The notes below the pieces were generated by a model. The model had not been told where the DNA came from. It did no database searches and saw nothing but the letters and a program-made list of their open reading frames with translations. Positions 51,562 to 59,687 of a DNA stretch of 59,687 nt are shown piece by piece. Location of the stretch: contig NZ_JAILGZ010000127.1 in NCBI RefSeq assembly GCF_024696245.1, positions 1 to 59,687 of the forward strand, in the 5' to 3' direction. The position numbers were made by a program, and so were the translations under genes. This stretch comes from Treponema sp. (lineage in GTDB: Bacteria > Spirochaetota > Spirochaetia > Treponematales > Treponemataceae). Every line of letters starts with the position of its first letter. Position 1 is the stretch's first letter.

Positions 51562-51594
51562 ATATATATGTAGTGAAAATAGTGGGAGGTCATT

Positions 51595-52869
51595 ATGGCA
51601 AAGGCGGCAGAAGAAAAAATGCCACAGGAAATGTCTGAAAAATTAAAGGCTCTTGAGGCCGCACGTCTTCAGATTGAAAAGCAGTTCGGAACAGGTTCCC
51701 TTATGAAGCTGGGAACTAAAACTGATGCAACTGCAATTGACGTAATTCCGTCAGGTTCCATACTTCTGGATGAAGCTTTAGGTATAGGTGGTTATCCTAG
51801 GGGTAGAATTATTGAAATGTACGGTCCTGAAAGTTCAGGTAAAACAACACTTGCCCTTCATGCTGTTGCTGAAGCACAGAAGCTTGGAGGAATTGCAGCT
51901 TTTATCGATGCTGAACATGCTCTTGATCCTGTTTATGCAAAGAATCTTGGTGTAAATATTGATGAACTTTATGTTTCTCAGCCGGATACTGGAGAACAGG
52001 CTCTTGAAATCTGTGAACAGCTTGTTCGTTCAGGTGCTGTAGATATTATTGTTATTGACTCAGTTGCAGCCCTTACTCCTCAGAAAGAAATTGAAGGAGA
52101 AATGGGTGACTCTGTTATGGGTGTTCAGGCCCGTCTTATGAGTCAGGCCCTCAGAAAACTTACAGCTATTGTTGGTAAGAGTAAGTGTCTTGTTGTATTT
52201 ATTAACCAGATCCGTATGAAGATTGGTGTTATGTTTGGTAATCCTGAAACTACAACAGGTGGAAACGCCCTTAAGTTCTATTCTTCAATCCGCCTCGAAA
52301 TCCGCAGAATTGAATCAATTGATGGAAAGGGTGATGAAGATGCAATCGGTAACAGAGTCAGGGTAAAGATTGTAAAGAATAAGGTTGCTCCTCCATTCCG
52401 CAAGGTTGAACTTGACATTTACTTTGGTAAGGGTGTTTCTGCATCTGCATCAATTCTTGATTCTGCCGTAAAGCATGGCCTTATTGATAAACGTGGTGCC
52501 TGGTATACAAGAGGCGACGAAAAGGTAGGTCAGGGTAAGGAAAATGCCGTTAACTATATTGAAAATAATCCTGAATACCGTATTCAGCTTGAACATACTC
52601 TTCGTGAAAAGATTTTCCCTGGTCAGGTTCTCAGAACTAAAGAGGGAGAAGTTGTAACTGAAGAGCAGATTAAGGCTTACGAAAAAGAAATGAGGGCAAA
52701 GGGTGTAGGTGTTCCTGCAGGTCAGGCAGAAGAAAGTGAAGAGGAGCTTCCTGCTTCAAGTGCTGCCCCTGCTGCTGCATCTGCTGCTAAAGAAACAAAA
52801 GCTGCTTCAAAGGCTGCAGGTCTTGCCAAGGCCGCTGCAGAAAAGCCTTCTGTGGAGGATCTTTTCTAA
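51595..52869 (+). CDS. recA: Recombinase RecA
   Basis: Strand-exchange ATPase for recombination and repair. 424 residues against a usual ~350. Walker A GPESSGKT at 77-84; also [23 protein letters not shown], the [15 protein letters not shown] region with the DNA-binding loop, and [14 protein letters not shown]. The extra length is a low-complexity C-terminal tail (about 365-424), first acidic (EESEEELP) and then Ala/Lys-rich. The GGGAGG site precedes the ATG. folK follows within 1 base. Confidence 0.98.
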   Translation: MAKAAEEKMPQEMSEKLKALEAARLQIEKQFGTGSLMKLGTKTDATAIDVIPSGSILLDEALGIGGYPRGRIIEMYGPESSGKTTLALHAVAEAQKLGGIAAFIDAEHALDPVYAKNLGVNIDELYVSQPDTGEQALEICEQLVRSGAVDIIVIDSVAALTPQKEIEGEMGDSVMGVQARLMSQALRKLTAIVGKSKCLVVFINQIRMKIGVMFGNPETTTGGNALKFYSSIRLEIRRIESIDGKGDEDAIGNRVRVKIVKNKVAPPFRKVELDIYFGKGVSASASILDSAVKHGLIDKRGAWYTRGDEKVGQGKENAVNYIENNPEYRIQLEHTLREKIFPGQVLRTKEGEVVTEEQIKAYEKEMRAKGVGVPAGQAEESEEELPASSAAPAAASAAKETKAASKAAGLAKAAAEKPSVEDLF

Positions 52870-52870
52870 T

Positions 52871-53401
52871 ATGACCTGCGTAGTGCTGGGGCTTGGCTCC
52901 AATAAATCTTTTGACGGTCTTTCTCCTTCTGAGATTTTAAACAGGGCCTGCTCTGCACTGTCAGAACTTTTACATAATGCAGTTTTTTCTTCAGTTTATG
53001 TTACTAAGCCTATGTATGTAGAAGACCAGGAGTATTTTCATAACATGGTATGTGCCGGATGGTATGAAGGCTCTGCCATGGAGCTCCTGGACCGCATTCA
53101 CAAAATCGAAGCCTGCTATGGACGTAACCGTTCATTAGAGGTACGCTATGGGTGCAGGTCTCTTGATATAGATATAGAGCTTTTTGGCATGGAGAAAATA
53201 AGCAGTGATGTTCTTACTGTTCCCCATGAAAAGATTCTTGAAAGAAGTTTTGTTTTAACTCCCTTTCTTGAAGTTTTAAAAAAATATGCCGATATTGAAT
53301 GTGAGGGTTGCAGTATAAAAGACAGCCTTCCATTTTCAAAAGAATATATCAAAAAACAGCTGGATTCATTACCTTTTCAGGATGTCAGGTTGCAGAAATA
53401 A
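52871..53401 (+). CDS. folK: 2-Amino-4-hydroxy-6-hydroxymethyldihydropteridine pyrophosphokinase
   Basis: Folate pathway kinase that transfers pyrophosphate from ATP to the pterin. 176 residues from the ATG at 52871. Visible motifs: LGLGSNKS, SSVYVTKPM, the EYFHNMVC pterin strand and RYGCRSLDIDIELFG with the two Asp that hold magnesium. The ribosome site GGAGG (52854-52858) lies inside the end of recA. A longer in-frame extension into recA is low-complexity and is rejected. No other folate gene is adjacent except the cyclo-ligase at 22459, elsewhere in the window. Confidence 0.93.
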   Translation: MTCVVLGLGSNKSFDGLSPSEILNRACSALSELLHNAVFSSVYVTKPMYVEDQEYFHNMVCAGWYEGSAMELLDRIHKIEACYGRNRSLEVRYGCRSLDIDIELFGMEKISSDVLTVPHEKILERSFVLTPFLEVLKKYADIECEGCSIKDSLPFSKEYIKKQLDSLPFQDVRLQK

Positions 53402-53431
53402 CTGGCAGGATAATCCGGCAGGGGGCAGTAT

Positions 53432-54217
53432 ATGGAACAGACTCAGGTTGCTGATACAGTAGTAACAGATGATGTACAGTCAAGACGTCAGAAATTCAGT
53501 GCAGGTATTTTTGAAGGACCGCTTGACCTGCTTTTGAGTCTCATAAGAGAAAATAAAATCAATATTTACGATATCCCTATTGCAGAAATTACAGATCAGT
53601 TTCTTGATTATCTTGATTATGCCGTAGAGCTTAACCTTCAGGATTTAAGTGATTTCTATGCAATGGCATCAAAACTTGTTCACATTAAAAGCCTTATGCT
53701 TCTCCCTGTTGAAGTCAAATATGAAGAGGGAGACAGCATGGAAGATCCTCGTGATGAACTTGTAGCCCAGCTTATTGAATATCAGAAATTCAAGAAGCTG
53801 TCGGTTCTCATGGAAGAACAGGAAGAACAAAGTGAATGGAGTTTTGAGCGTAAAAAGATTGAACGCCTCCTTCCTTTTGAAGATGAAGATTCCATGTGGG
53901 AAAAGGTAGATTCCTGGGCTCTTTTGCAGGATATGCAGAAGATTTTCAAGAACCTTACCAATGTTTCTCAGGATGACCGCATAATCAATATGAATGAAAG
54001 CATTACTCCAAATGAAAAAATTGCCCTTATGAATGAACTTCTGGAACGCAACGGGGAATGTATGTTTACTGACCTGATAACCCGTCGTGGTAACGAACTT
54101 GACGTTGTGTGCGCATTTATGGCAATCTTAGAGGCCGTTAAGCTTAAGCTGGCGGATATATTTCAGAACAGAATGTTTGGAGACATAAAGATATGCAGGA
54201 AGAAGCAGGCAGCATGA
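53432..54217 (+). CDS. scpA: Segregation and condensation protein A
   Basis: Kleisin subunit of the SMC condensin complex that organises the chromosome. 261 residues: the N-terminal SMC-binding FEGPLDLLLSLIRENKINIYDIPI motif, then LVHIKSLMLLP, and the C-terminal winged-helix (AFMAILEAVKLKLADIFQ). The length fits the family. The ATGA overlap with scpB (54214-54217) gives translational coupling. Confidence 0.95.
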   Translation: MEQTQVADTVVTDDVQSRRQKFSAGIFEGPLDLLLSLIRENKINIYDIPIAEITDQFLDYLDYAVELNLQDLSDFYAMASKLVHIKSLMLLPVEVKYEEGDSMEDPRDELVAQLIEYQKFKKLSVLMEEQEEQSEWSFERKKIERLLPFEDEDSMWEKVDSWALLQDMQKIFKNLTNVSQDDRIINMNESITPNEKIALMNELLERNGECMFTDLITRRGNELDVVCAFMAILEAVKLKLADIFQNRMFGDIKICRKKQAA

Positions 54218-54942
54218 CCTCAGAAGAAAATAAGGAAGAAATTACAGAAAATACTGCTTCAGAAAATACATCCGTAAATGAAGAAAAACCTGCTGTTCAG
54301 GAAGAAAATCCTGAAGTTCAGCAGGAAAAATATGAAGAAGAGTCTGAAGAAGAGCAGGCCAGGGAAGAAGAAAGTGCCCTTGATTTAAAAAGGGAAAACA
54401 TGACTCTTGACGGAGAAACAGCCCTTCTTGAAACAGTTCTTTTTCTTGAAAGTGAACCGCAGAATGTAGATAATCTTTCAAAAATTACAAAGCTTTCTCC
54501 AGATGTAATAAAAGAATGTCTTGAAAACCTTAAGGCGAAGTATTCAGCACCTGATTCCGGAATTGAACTTTCCCAGATTATAGGCGGCTGGATTCTTACA
54601 CCAAAAAAGGAATGTTTTGATTTTGTAAAGGAACGTTACGGAAAGAAAAATGACGGTAAGCTTAGTAAGGCTGCAGTAGAAACCCTTTCCATTATTGCCT
54701 ACAGCCAGCCTGTAACCCGTGCAGAAATCGAAAGCATCCGTCATGTAAGTGTTGATAACATGATGCGTATTCTTCTTGACCGTAATTTTATAAAGGAAGT
54801 AGGTAAAAAGGATATTCCTGGAAAACCGGTTCTTTATGGTACAACAAAAGAGTTCCTTGAATTCTTCCATTTACAGAGTATCAGTGATCTTCCTCAGCTT
54901 GATGAAAAAGAAAACGAGAGGTTTATCGAACTTGCAAGATAA
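54214..54942 (+). CDS. scpB: Segregation and condensation protein B
   Basis: Dimeric partner of ScpA. 242 residues from the ATG at 54214, which overlaps the scpA stop as ATGA; an ATG seven codons earlier is also possible. An acidic, Glu-rich low-complexity N-terminus (about 1-65) is unusual for the family. The two winged-helix domains follow: LLETVLFLESEPQ, then LSKAAVETLSIIAYSQPVTRAEIESIR, and YGTTKEFLEFF at the end. The rluB start follows 4 bases later. Confidence 0.94.
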   Translation: MTSEENKEEITENTASENTSVNEEKPAVQEENPEVQQEKYEEESEEEQAREEESALDLKRENMTLDGETALLETVLFLESEPQNVDNLSKITKLSPDVIKECLENLKAKYSAPDSGIELSQIIGGWILTPKKECFDFVKERYGKKNDGKLSKAAVETLSIIAYSQPVTRAEIESIRHVSVDNMMRILLDRNFIKEVGKKDIPGKPVLYGTTKEFLEFFHLQSISDLPQLDEKENERFIELAR

Positions 54943-54946
54943 TGTT

Positions 54947-55690
54947 ATGCGTTTACAGCAGTATATGGCCAGATGTGGAGTTGCCAGCCGGCGTGCCAGT
55001 GAAGCAATTATCCTTGAAGGCAGGGTTCAGGTTAATTCAGTAGTAGTAACTGAACTTGGAACAAAAGTTTCTCCGGGAGACATTGTTCTTGTTGACGGAA
55101 AGGAAATAAAGCTGGAAGAAGTTAAGCGCTATGTTCTTCTTAACAAACCTCAGGGCTATGTATGTTCCCTTGCAGATGAAAAAGACAGGCCTGTTGCAGC
55201 AGATCTTTTAAAGGAAGCTTTTCCTGAAAGATTATATAATGTGGGCCGTCTTGATATGTTTTCCAGCGGACTTATTATTTTTACTAATGATGGTGATTTT
55301 GCAGCCCGTCTTTCTCATCCTTCTGCAGAACTTGAAAAGGAATATATCGTTGACTCAAGTACAAGCCTTCCCCGTGGTCTTGCGGAAGATTTTATGAAAG
55401 GCATAAGGATAGATAATGTTTTTTACCGCTGTAAGCAGGCTGTTGAACTTAACAGCCACCGCATGAGGATTGTTCTTGTTGAAGGAAAAAACAGGGAAAT
55501 CCGCAGGGTTTTTGAGGACCGTCAGGTTGGTATAAGAAGCCTTATGAGAATCCGCATCGGTAGTGTGGGAGTAGGAGACCTTCAGTTTGGTCAGTTCAGG
55601 GAACTTACCGCTCAGGAAGTAAAGACACTTTTAAGTCTCTGTCATAACGAAAGTAAAAAATTCAAATCAGTTAATTTTCAGGAGTATTAA
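54947..55690 (+). CDS. 23S rRNA pseudouridine synthase (RluB/RsuA family)
   Basis: Makes pseudouridine in rRNA. 247 residues from the ATG at 54947: S4 RNA-binding domain (QQYMARCGVASRRASE), then the catalytic domain with GRLDMFSSGLIIFTNDGD, whose Asp is the nucleophile, and the NREIRRVFED loop. A TTG five codons upstream has a better-placed GAGAGG (54916-54921) and may be the true start. RluB is the closest match; RluE/RluF are alternatives. It is 3 bases before cmk-rpsA. Confidence 0.9.
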   Translation: MRLQQYMARCGVASRRASEAIILEGRVQVNSVVVTELGTKVSPGDIVLVDGKEIKLEEVKRYVLLNKPQGYVCSLADEKDRPVAADLLKEAFPERLYNVGRLDMFSSGLIIFTNDGDFAARLSHPSAELEKEYIVDSSTSLPRGLAEDFMKGIRIDNVFYRCKQAVELNSHRMRIVLVEGKNREIRRVFEDRQVGIRSLMRIRIGSVGVGDLQFGQFRELTAQEVKTLLSLCHNESKKFKSVNFQEY

Positions 55691-55693
55691 AAA

Positions 55694-58051
55694 ATGGTTG
55701 TTGCCATCGACGGACCGGCTGGTACCGGTAAAAGTACAGTTGCCCACAGGGTTGCTGAAGATCTTGGTCTTGTTTATTTAAACAGCGGCAGTTTTTATCG
55801 TGCATTGACACTTGCCCTTCTTGAAGAAGGAGTTAATCTTGATGATTCTGCAAACGTGGTTTCTTTTGCAAAAAAACAGCACCTTGATTATGTAAATGCC
55901 CGTCTTATCCTTAACGGAAAGGATGTGGATGACCTTCTTCATCAGGATAAGGTAGATGCCAATGTTTCAAAAGTATCTGCAGTTGTAGAACTCAGGCATT
56001 TTGTAAACGAAAGGATGAGGGAAATCGTAAAGTCCCTGAGCATTATCTGTGAAGGAAGGGATATGACTACGGTTGTATTCCCTAAGGCTGAATATAAATT
56101 TTATCTTGATGCAAGTATAGATGTTCAGGCACAGCGCCGCTTTGATCAGGGAGTAAGTGACCTTACTCTTGAACAGATTAAAGAGGCAATACTTGAACGT
56201 GACCGTATGGACAGAAACAAGGCAGAAGGGTCCCTTAAACAGGCAGAAGATGCCGTTTATGTTGATACATCTAACTTGACCATTGATGAGGTTTGTGCAA
56301 TAATCGAAAACAAAATAAAACAGAAAGGGTTTGCTATGGAACAGAAGGAAGTGGTACAGAATGGCGTAAACGGTTCCGACGACATTCACACACAATTGGA
56401 AGCATCTATCAACAAAATGGAACCTGTTGAAAATGGATCTAACGTTCAGGGTACAGTAGTACAGGTTACAGATGACCTTGTATTCGTTGACGTTAACTGT
56501 AAGTCAGAAGGAAAAATTCCTGTTTCTGAATTTGCAGGTGAACTGCCATCAGTAGGTGATGTAATCACAGTATATCTTGTGAATCAGTTCGGAAAATACG
56601 GTCCTGAAGTATCAAAAATCAAGGCTGACGAAAGAAGGCTTTGGGATGAATTCAAAGTTGCATTTGAAAAGAAAGAGCCTGTAGACGGAACAATTTCTTC
56701 CGTAACTAAGGGCGGATATATGGTTAATCTTGGCGGCGGAATCAGTGCATTCCTTCCAATCAGCCAGGCTGACAGCCAGAAAGTAGAAAAAGAAGAAAAA
56801 CTTGTTGGACTTAAGGGTAAGTTCTATGTTGAACGCCTTTATTCAAACGGAAAACGCAATGTTGTAGTTAACCGCCGCAAGTATCTTGAAGAACAGATGA
56901 ACGTTAACCGTGAAAAGTTCTTCAACGAAATCAAAATCGGTGACACTGTAAAGGGTGTTGTAAAGTCATTTACAAGCTTCGGTGCTTTCATTGATCTTGG
57001 TGGATTTGATGGTCTTCTTCATATCAATGATATGTCATGGGGACACGTTACACGTCCAAAGGATTTCGTAAAGAAGGGACAGGAAATCGAACTTAAGGTT
57101 ATCCGTCTTGATCAGGAAGGAAAGAGAATTAACCTTTCCCTCAAGCATTTCTCTGAAGATCCATGGATGCACTTTGAAGAAAAGTATCATGTAAATGATA
57201 TTGTAAAGGGTAAGGTTACTAAACTTACTGACTTTGGTGCTTTCATCGAACTTGAAGAAGGAATCGAAGGTCTTGCTCATATTTCTGAATTCAGCTGGAC
57301 TAAGAAAATCAATAAGCCTTCTGATATGGTTAAAGAAGGTGATGAAGTTGAATGCATGGTATTAGGCTATGACATTCAGGCAGGACGCGTATCTATCGGT
57401 CTTAAGCAGGTTACTGCTAATCCTTGGGATACAATTTCTGAAAAATATCCTGTTGGAACAAAAGTAAATGGTAAAGTTGTAAAGATTACAAACAGCGGTG
57501 CATTTGTTCAGCTTGAAGAAGGCATTGATGCTTTCCTCGCAGGTGAAGATCTTTCATGGACAAAGAAAGTTAAGCATCCTGGCAGCGAAATCAAAGTTGA
57601 CCAGATGCTTGATGTAGTTGTAATTGAATGTGATGTAGAAAATCACAGAATCCGTGTTGGTGTAAAACAGCTTACTGACAATCCATGGATTGCATTTGCA
57701 GAAGAAAATAAAGTTGGAAGCACTCTCGAAGGAGAAGTAACTTCTATCACTGAATTCGGTATTTTCGTTAAGGCTCCATGTGGAATCGAAGGTCTTGTAA
57801 ACAAGGTTAATCTTTGTGAAGACCGCGAAACTCCTTATGAAGAAGCAGTAAAGAAATACAATGTTGGAGACAAGGTAAATGTTTACGTTGTTTCTGTAGA
57901 CGTTGAAAGAGAAAAGGTTGCATTCTCTGTAAGGGAATACAAGAAAGCTCAGGCTCGTGCCGAAATTTCACAGTATATGTCTTCTAGCAATGATGACGAT
58001 GGTGCTTATACTATCGGAGACAGCTTTAAGAATCAGACTGAAGAAAAATAA
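55694..58051 (+). CDS. cmk-rpsA: Cytidylate kinase fused to ribosomal protein S1
   Basis: 785 residues in two functional parts. Residues about 1-212 are cytidylate kinase: P-loop GPAGTGKS at 7-14, NSGSFYRAL, CEGRDMTTVVFP and RDRMDRNKAEGSL. Residues about 240-770 are ribosomal protein S1 with six S1 domains, beginning VENGSNVQGTVVQV, VDGTISSVTKGGYM, TVKGVVKSFTSFGAF, IVKGKVTKLTDFGAF, KVNGKVVKITNSGAF and LEGEVTSITEFGIF. The fusion is a known Treponema feature. An internal ATG at 56336 with its own ribosome site could give S1 alone. It is 3 bases after rluB. Confidence 0.95.
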   Translation: MVVAIDGPAGTGKSTVAHRVAEDLGLVYLNSGSFYRALTLALLEEGVNLDDSANVVSFAKKQHLDYVNARLILNGKDVDDLLHQDKVDANVSKVSAVVELRHFVNERMREIVKSLSIICEGRDMTTVVFPKAEYKFYLDASIDVQAQRRFDQGVSDLTLEQIKEAILERDRMDRNKAEGSLKQAEDAVYVDTSNLTIDEVCAIIENKIKQKGFAMEQKEVVQNGVNGSDDIHTQLEASINKMEPVENGSNVQGTVVQVTDDLVFVDVNCKSEGKIPVSEFAGELPSVGDVITVYLVNQFGKYGPEVSKIKADERRLWDEFKVAFEKKEPVDGTISSVTKGGYMVNLGGGISAFLPISQADSQKVEKEEKLVGLKGKFYVERLYSNGKRNVVVNRRKYLEEQMNVNREKFFNEIKIGDTVKGVVKSFTSFGAFIDLGGFDGLLHINDMSWGHVTRPKDFVKKGQEIELKVIRLDQEGKRINLSLKHFSEDPWMHFEEKYHVNDIVKGKVTKLTDFGAFIELEEGIEGLAHISEFSWTKKINKPSDMVKEGDEVECMVLGYDIQAGRVSIGLKQVTANPWDTISEKYPVGTKVNGKVVKITNSGAFVQLEEGIDAFLAGEDLSWTKKVKHPGSEIKVDQMLDVVVIECDVENHRIRVGVKQLTDNPWIAFAEENKVGSTLEGEVTSITEFGIFVKAPCGIEGLVNKVNLCEDRETPYEEAVKKYNVGDKVNVYVVSVDVEREKVAFSVREYKKAQARAEISQYMSSSNDDDGAYTIGDSFKNQTEEK
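56322..56338 (+). promoter_or_regulatory. Internal ribosome site and start for S1 within cmk-rpsA
   Basis: AGAAAGGG (56322-56329) lies 6 bases before an in-frame ATG at 56336, codon 215, exactly in the linker between the kinase and the first S1 domain. Confidence 0.5.
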
Positions 58052-58074
58052 ATACTTTAGCAGTGTTTGTGTAG

Positions 58075-59616
58075 ATGAGTGAATTCGAACCAACTTTTAT
58101 AGAAAAATTAAAATCGCTCATTTATGCAAATACCCGTATATCAGCTTCATATGAAAGTCCAAGAAAATTACTTAGTGTAATTCTTGAGTCTGTAAAGACA
58201 GTGCTTTCATGTGAAGCTGCTTCTGTTTTAACTGTAAATCAGGAAGACGGAAGTTTAACCTTTGATGACGTTTTAGGTCCAAAGGGTGAAGAAGTTAAAA
58301 AAATCCATGTAGAAAAAGAAAGTATTGCCGGCTGGGTTGCTGAACATCAGGAACCACAGATTATAAACAGTGCAATAGACGATGACCGTTTTAATCCTTT
58401 CGTACAGAATTCCACAAATTACATAACCAGAAACATGATGGCTTATCCTGTAGTTGTAAATGGCCGGAGTGTAGCTGTTATAGAAGTCCTTAATAAATCA
58501 GATGATCAGGATTTTACATCAGAAGATCTTGATGTTCTTGAACTTATTGGAATGCAGGCATCAGTAGCTTATAGAAATCTTTCTGATTACAGGGGAAAAA
58601 TGGATCAGATTGATCAGATGCAGAAGTCCTTTAAAAGTGCAACTGATTATCATGTTTTTGTTGCTAAAAGTCCTGCTGTTCTTGACATTCTTAAAGTTCT
58701 TGATTCAGTTGCAAAAATGAATTCCTCTGTATTAATCGTAGGAGAAAGTGGAGTAGGAAAGGAACTTTTTGCAGAACAGGTCCATTTAAGAAGTGACCGC
58801 AAGGATAAACCTTTTGTCAGGGTTAACTGTGGTGCCCTTTCTCCAACTCTTCTTGAAAGCGAACTTTTTGGTCATGTAAAAGGTGCTTTTACTGATGCTG
58901 TAAGTAATCATATCGGCCGTTTTGAAATGGCAGACGAAGGCACTATATTCCTGGATGAAATAGGAGAACTCCCTCTTGATCTTCAGGTAAAGCTTTTGCG
59001 TGTTCTTCAGGAAAGAAAATTTGAAAGGGTTGGTTCCAGTGAAACAATCAGTGTTAATGTAAGGGTAATAGCTGCAACCAATAGAAATCTTGAAGAAATG
59101 GTAGAAAACGGTTCTTTCAGAAGTGATCTTTATTTTAGACTTAATGTTGTTCCTATTAATGTTCCACCTTTAAGGGACAGAAAGGAAGACCTGGAGATTT
59201 TAAGTCAGCACTTCCTTGATAAATTCAAGATGGAAGCCGGTAAGGATTTTAAGGGCTTTTCACCTCAGGCAATAGATGCAATTCAGTCTTATTACTGGCC
59301 TGGAAATATCCGTGAGCTGGAAAATGCTGTAGAAAGGGCATGTATTCTTGGTACTCCTCCATATATTGAACCTTCGGACCTTCACCTTCCTGTTGGAATA
59401 GAAAAACATGAGGTCCAGGAAGAGAGTGGAAGCGGATTTAACCTGCTGGATTCAGGGCTGGAATTAAAGGATGCAGTTAATGAGTTCAAAAAAGAATATA
59501 TTACCAAGGTTCTTGTAAAATCCAACTGGAATCAGACGGAAGCTGCCAGAAGGCTTGGTATTCAGAGAACTTATGTTTCCCGCCTGCTGAATGAACTTGA
59601 TATTAAAAGAGTATAA
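58075..59616 (+). CDS. Sigma-54-dependent transcriptional activator (GAF sensor)
   Basis: 513 residues: N-terminal GAF domain (about 25-172), AAA+ domain with Walker A GESGVGKE at 223-230, a GAFTDA motif at 270-275 where most activators have GAFTGA (the sigma-54 contact loop), Walker B FLDEIGELP around 294, the VRVIAATNRNLEE sensor motif, and a C-terminal Fis-type HTH (NWNQTEAARRLGIQRTYVSRLL). It should respond to a small ligand through GAF and open sigma-54 promoters. The sigma-54 gene itself is not in the window. The ATG follows cmk-rpsA by 23 bases without a clear ribosome site. Confidence 0.93.
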   Translation: MSEFEPTFIEKLKSLIYANTRISASYESPRKLLSVILESVKTVLSCEAASVLTVNQEDGSLTFDDVLGPKGEEVKKIHVEKESIAGWVAEHQEPQIINSAIDDDRFNPFVQNSTNYITRNMMAYPVVVNGRSVAVIEVLNKSDDQDFTSEDLDVLELIGMQASVAYRNLSDYRGKMDQIDQMQKSFKSATDYHVFVAKSPAVLDILKVLDSVAKMNSSVLIVGESGVGKELFAEQVHLRSDRKDKPFVRVNCGALSPTLLESELFGHVKGAFTDAVSNHIGRFEMADEGTIFLDEIGELPLDLQVKLLRVLQERKFERVGSSETISVNVRVIAATNRNLEEMVENGSFRSDLYFRLNVVPINVPPLRDRKEDLEILSQHFLDKFKMEAGKDFKGFSPQAIDAIQSYYWPGNIRELENAVERACILGTPPYIEPSDLHLPVGIEKHEVQEESGSGFNLLDSGLELKDAVNEFKKEYITKVLVKSNWNQTEAARRLGIQRTYVSRLLNELDIKRV

Positions 59617-59639
59617 ATTTGTTATTAGAGTGTAAGCTT

Positions 59640-59668
59640 TTGACAAATTTATATATTTAATATATATT
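59640..59668 (+). promoter_or_regulatory. Predicted promoter of the gene beyond the window end
   Basis: A perfect TTGACA at 59640-59645, a 17-base spacer and TATATT at 59663-59668. The gene it serves starts after 59687. Confidence 0.6.
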
Positions 59669-59687
59669 ATTTTTCTAAATATTTACT

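Noticed and set aside
51508-51594. SOS (LexA) box upstream of recA
   Set aside because: No palindrome of the LexA type is visible in the gap; only AT-rich promoter-like sequence.
52709-52870. N-terminal extension of FolK into recA
   Set aside because: The extra residues are a Leu/Lys/Gln repeat read from the recA tail in another frame; the conserved FolK start is at 52871.
1-59687. tRNA, rRNA, CRISPR array, insertion sequence or prophage
   Set aside because: No cloverleaf, rRNA core, regular direct repeats, transposase or integrase was seen in any gap or frame.

Overview
The window reads as a continuous piece of a spirochaete chromosome, most probably a gut- or rumen-type Treponema. The support is lineage-typical architecture: a cytidylate kinase/ribosomal protein S1 fusion, a ~900-residue GreA with a long helical N-terminal part, a cheA / cheW-cheR-like / cheX / cheY operon, a bacterial V-type ATPase operon next to tpiA and secG, an EF-G paralogue, and spirochaete-style lipoproteins. 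Base composition is AT-rich and uniform. I found no tRNA or rRNA gene, insertion sequence, prophage or CRISPR array. The species cannot be fixed from sequence alone.

Layout. 1-319: end of an unknown gene. 503-1252: tpiA. 1419-11283: one long tight operon, secG, a PtsN-like EIIA, nine V-ATPase subunits (G-C-I-K-F-E-A-B-D) and a Usp-like protein. 11372-13455: OmpR-type two-component pair. 13553-14776: dapL, convergent with a predicted outer-membrane beta-barrel. 16274-21098: chemotaxis core (cheA, cheW-cheR-like, cheX, cheY). 21147-28235: dgt, 5-formyl-THF cyclo-ligase, a catalytically dead M16-like periplasmic protein and a DUF4954 beta-helix protein. 28311-34923: EF-G paralogue, radical SAM protein, rlmJ, nadE. 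35122-36366: tyrS. 36492-42367 (minus): PBP1a with a ParB-like CTPase-domain protein, a candidate sRNA, a PEGA-like protein, an M23 peptidase, a small membrane protein and a 55-aa 2[4Fe-4S] ferredoxin. 42510-47252 (minus): MBL hydrolase, GreA, TPR protein. 47476-51507: rpe and three envelope/TPR proteins. 51595-59616: recA, folK, scpA, scpB, rluB, cmk-rpsA and a sigma-54 activator.

How the parts fit. Most of the window is housekeeping: energy coupling, chemotaxis, cell wall, chromosome segregation and translation. Operons are compact, with ATGA or few-base overlaps.

The most unusual signals are these. (1) Many operon-first genes have no Shine-Dalgarno but carry a -10 box 6-9 nt before the start codon, often with a well-spaced -35, which predicts leaderless mRNAs; the best cases are 47252(-), 39539(-), 16274(+) and 47476(+). 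(2) A ParB-type CTP-binding domain has an amphipathic tail in place of its DNA-binding and dimerisation domains and is co-transcribed with PBP1a. (3) A structured RNA at 39595-39707(-) has a C-rich anti-Shine-Dalgarno loop and a strong terminator. (4) An internal Shine-Dalgarno and start in cmk-rpsA could give free S1. (5) A large inverted repeat covers the ferredoxin promoter, and that gene has an elaborate structured 3' UTR.
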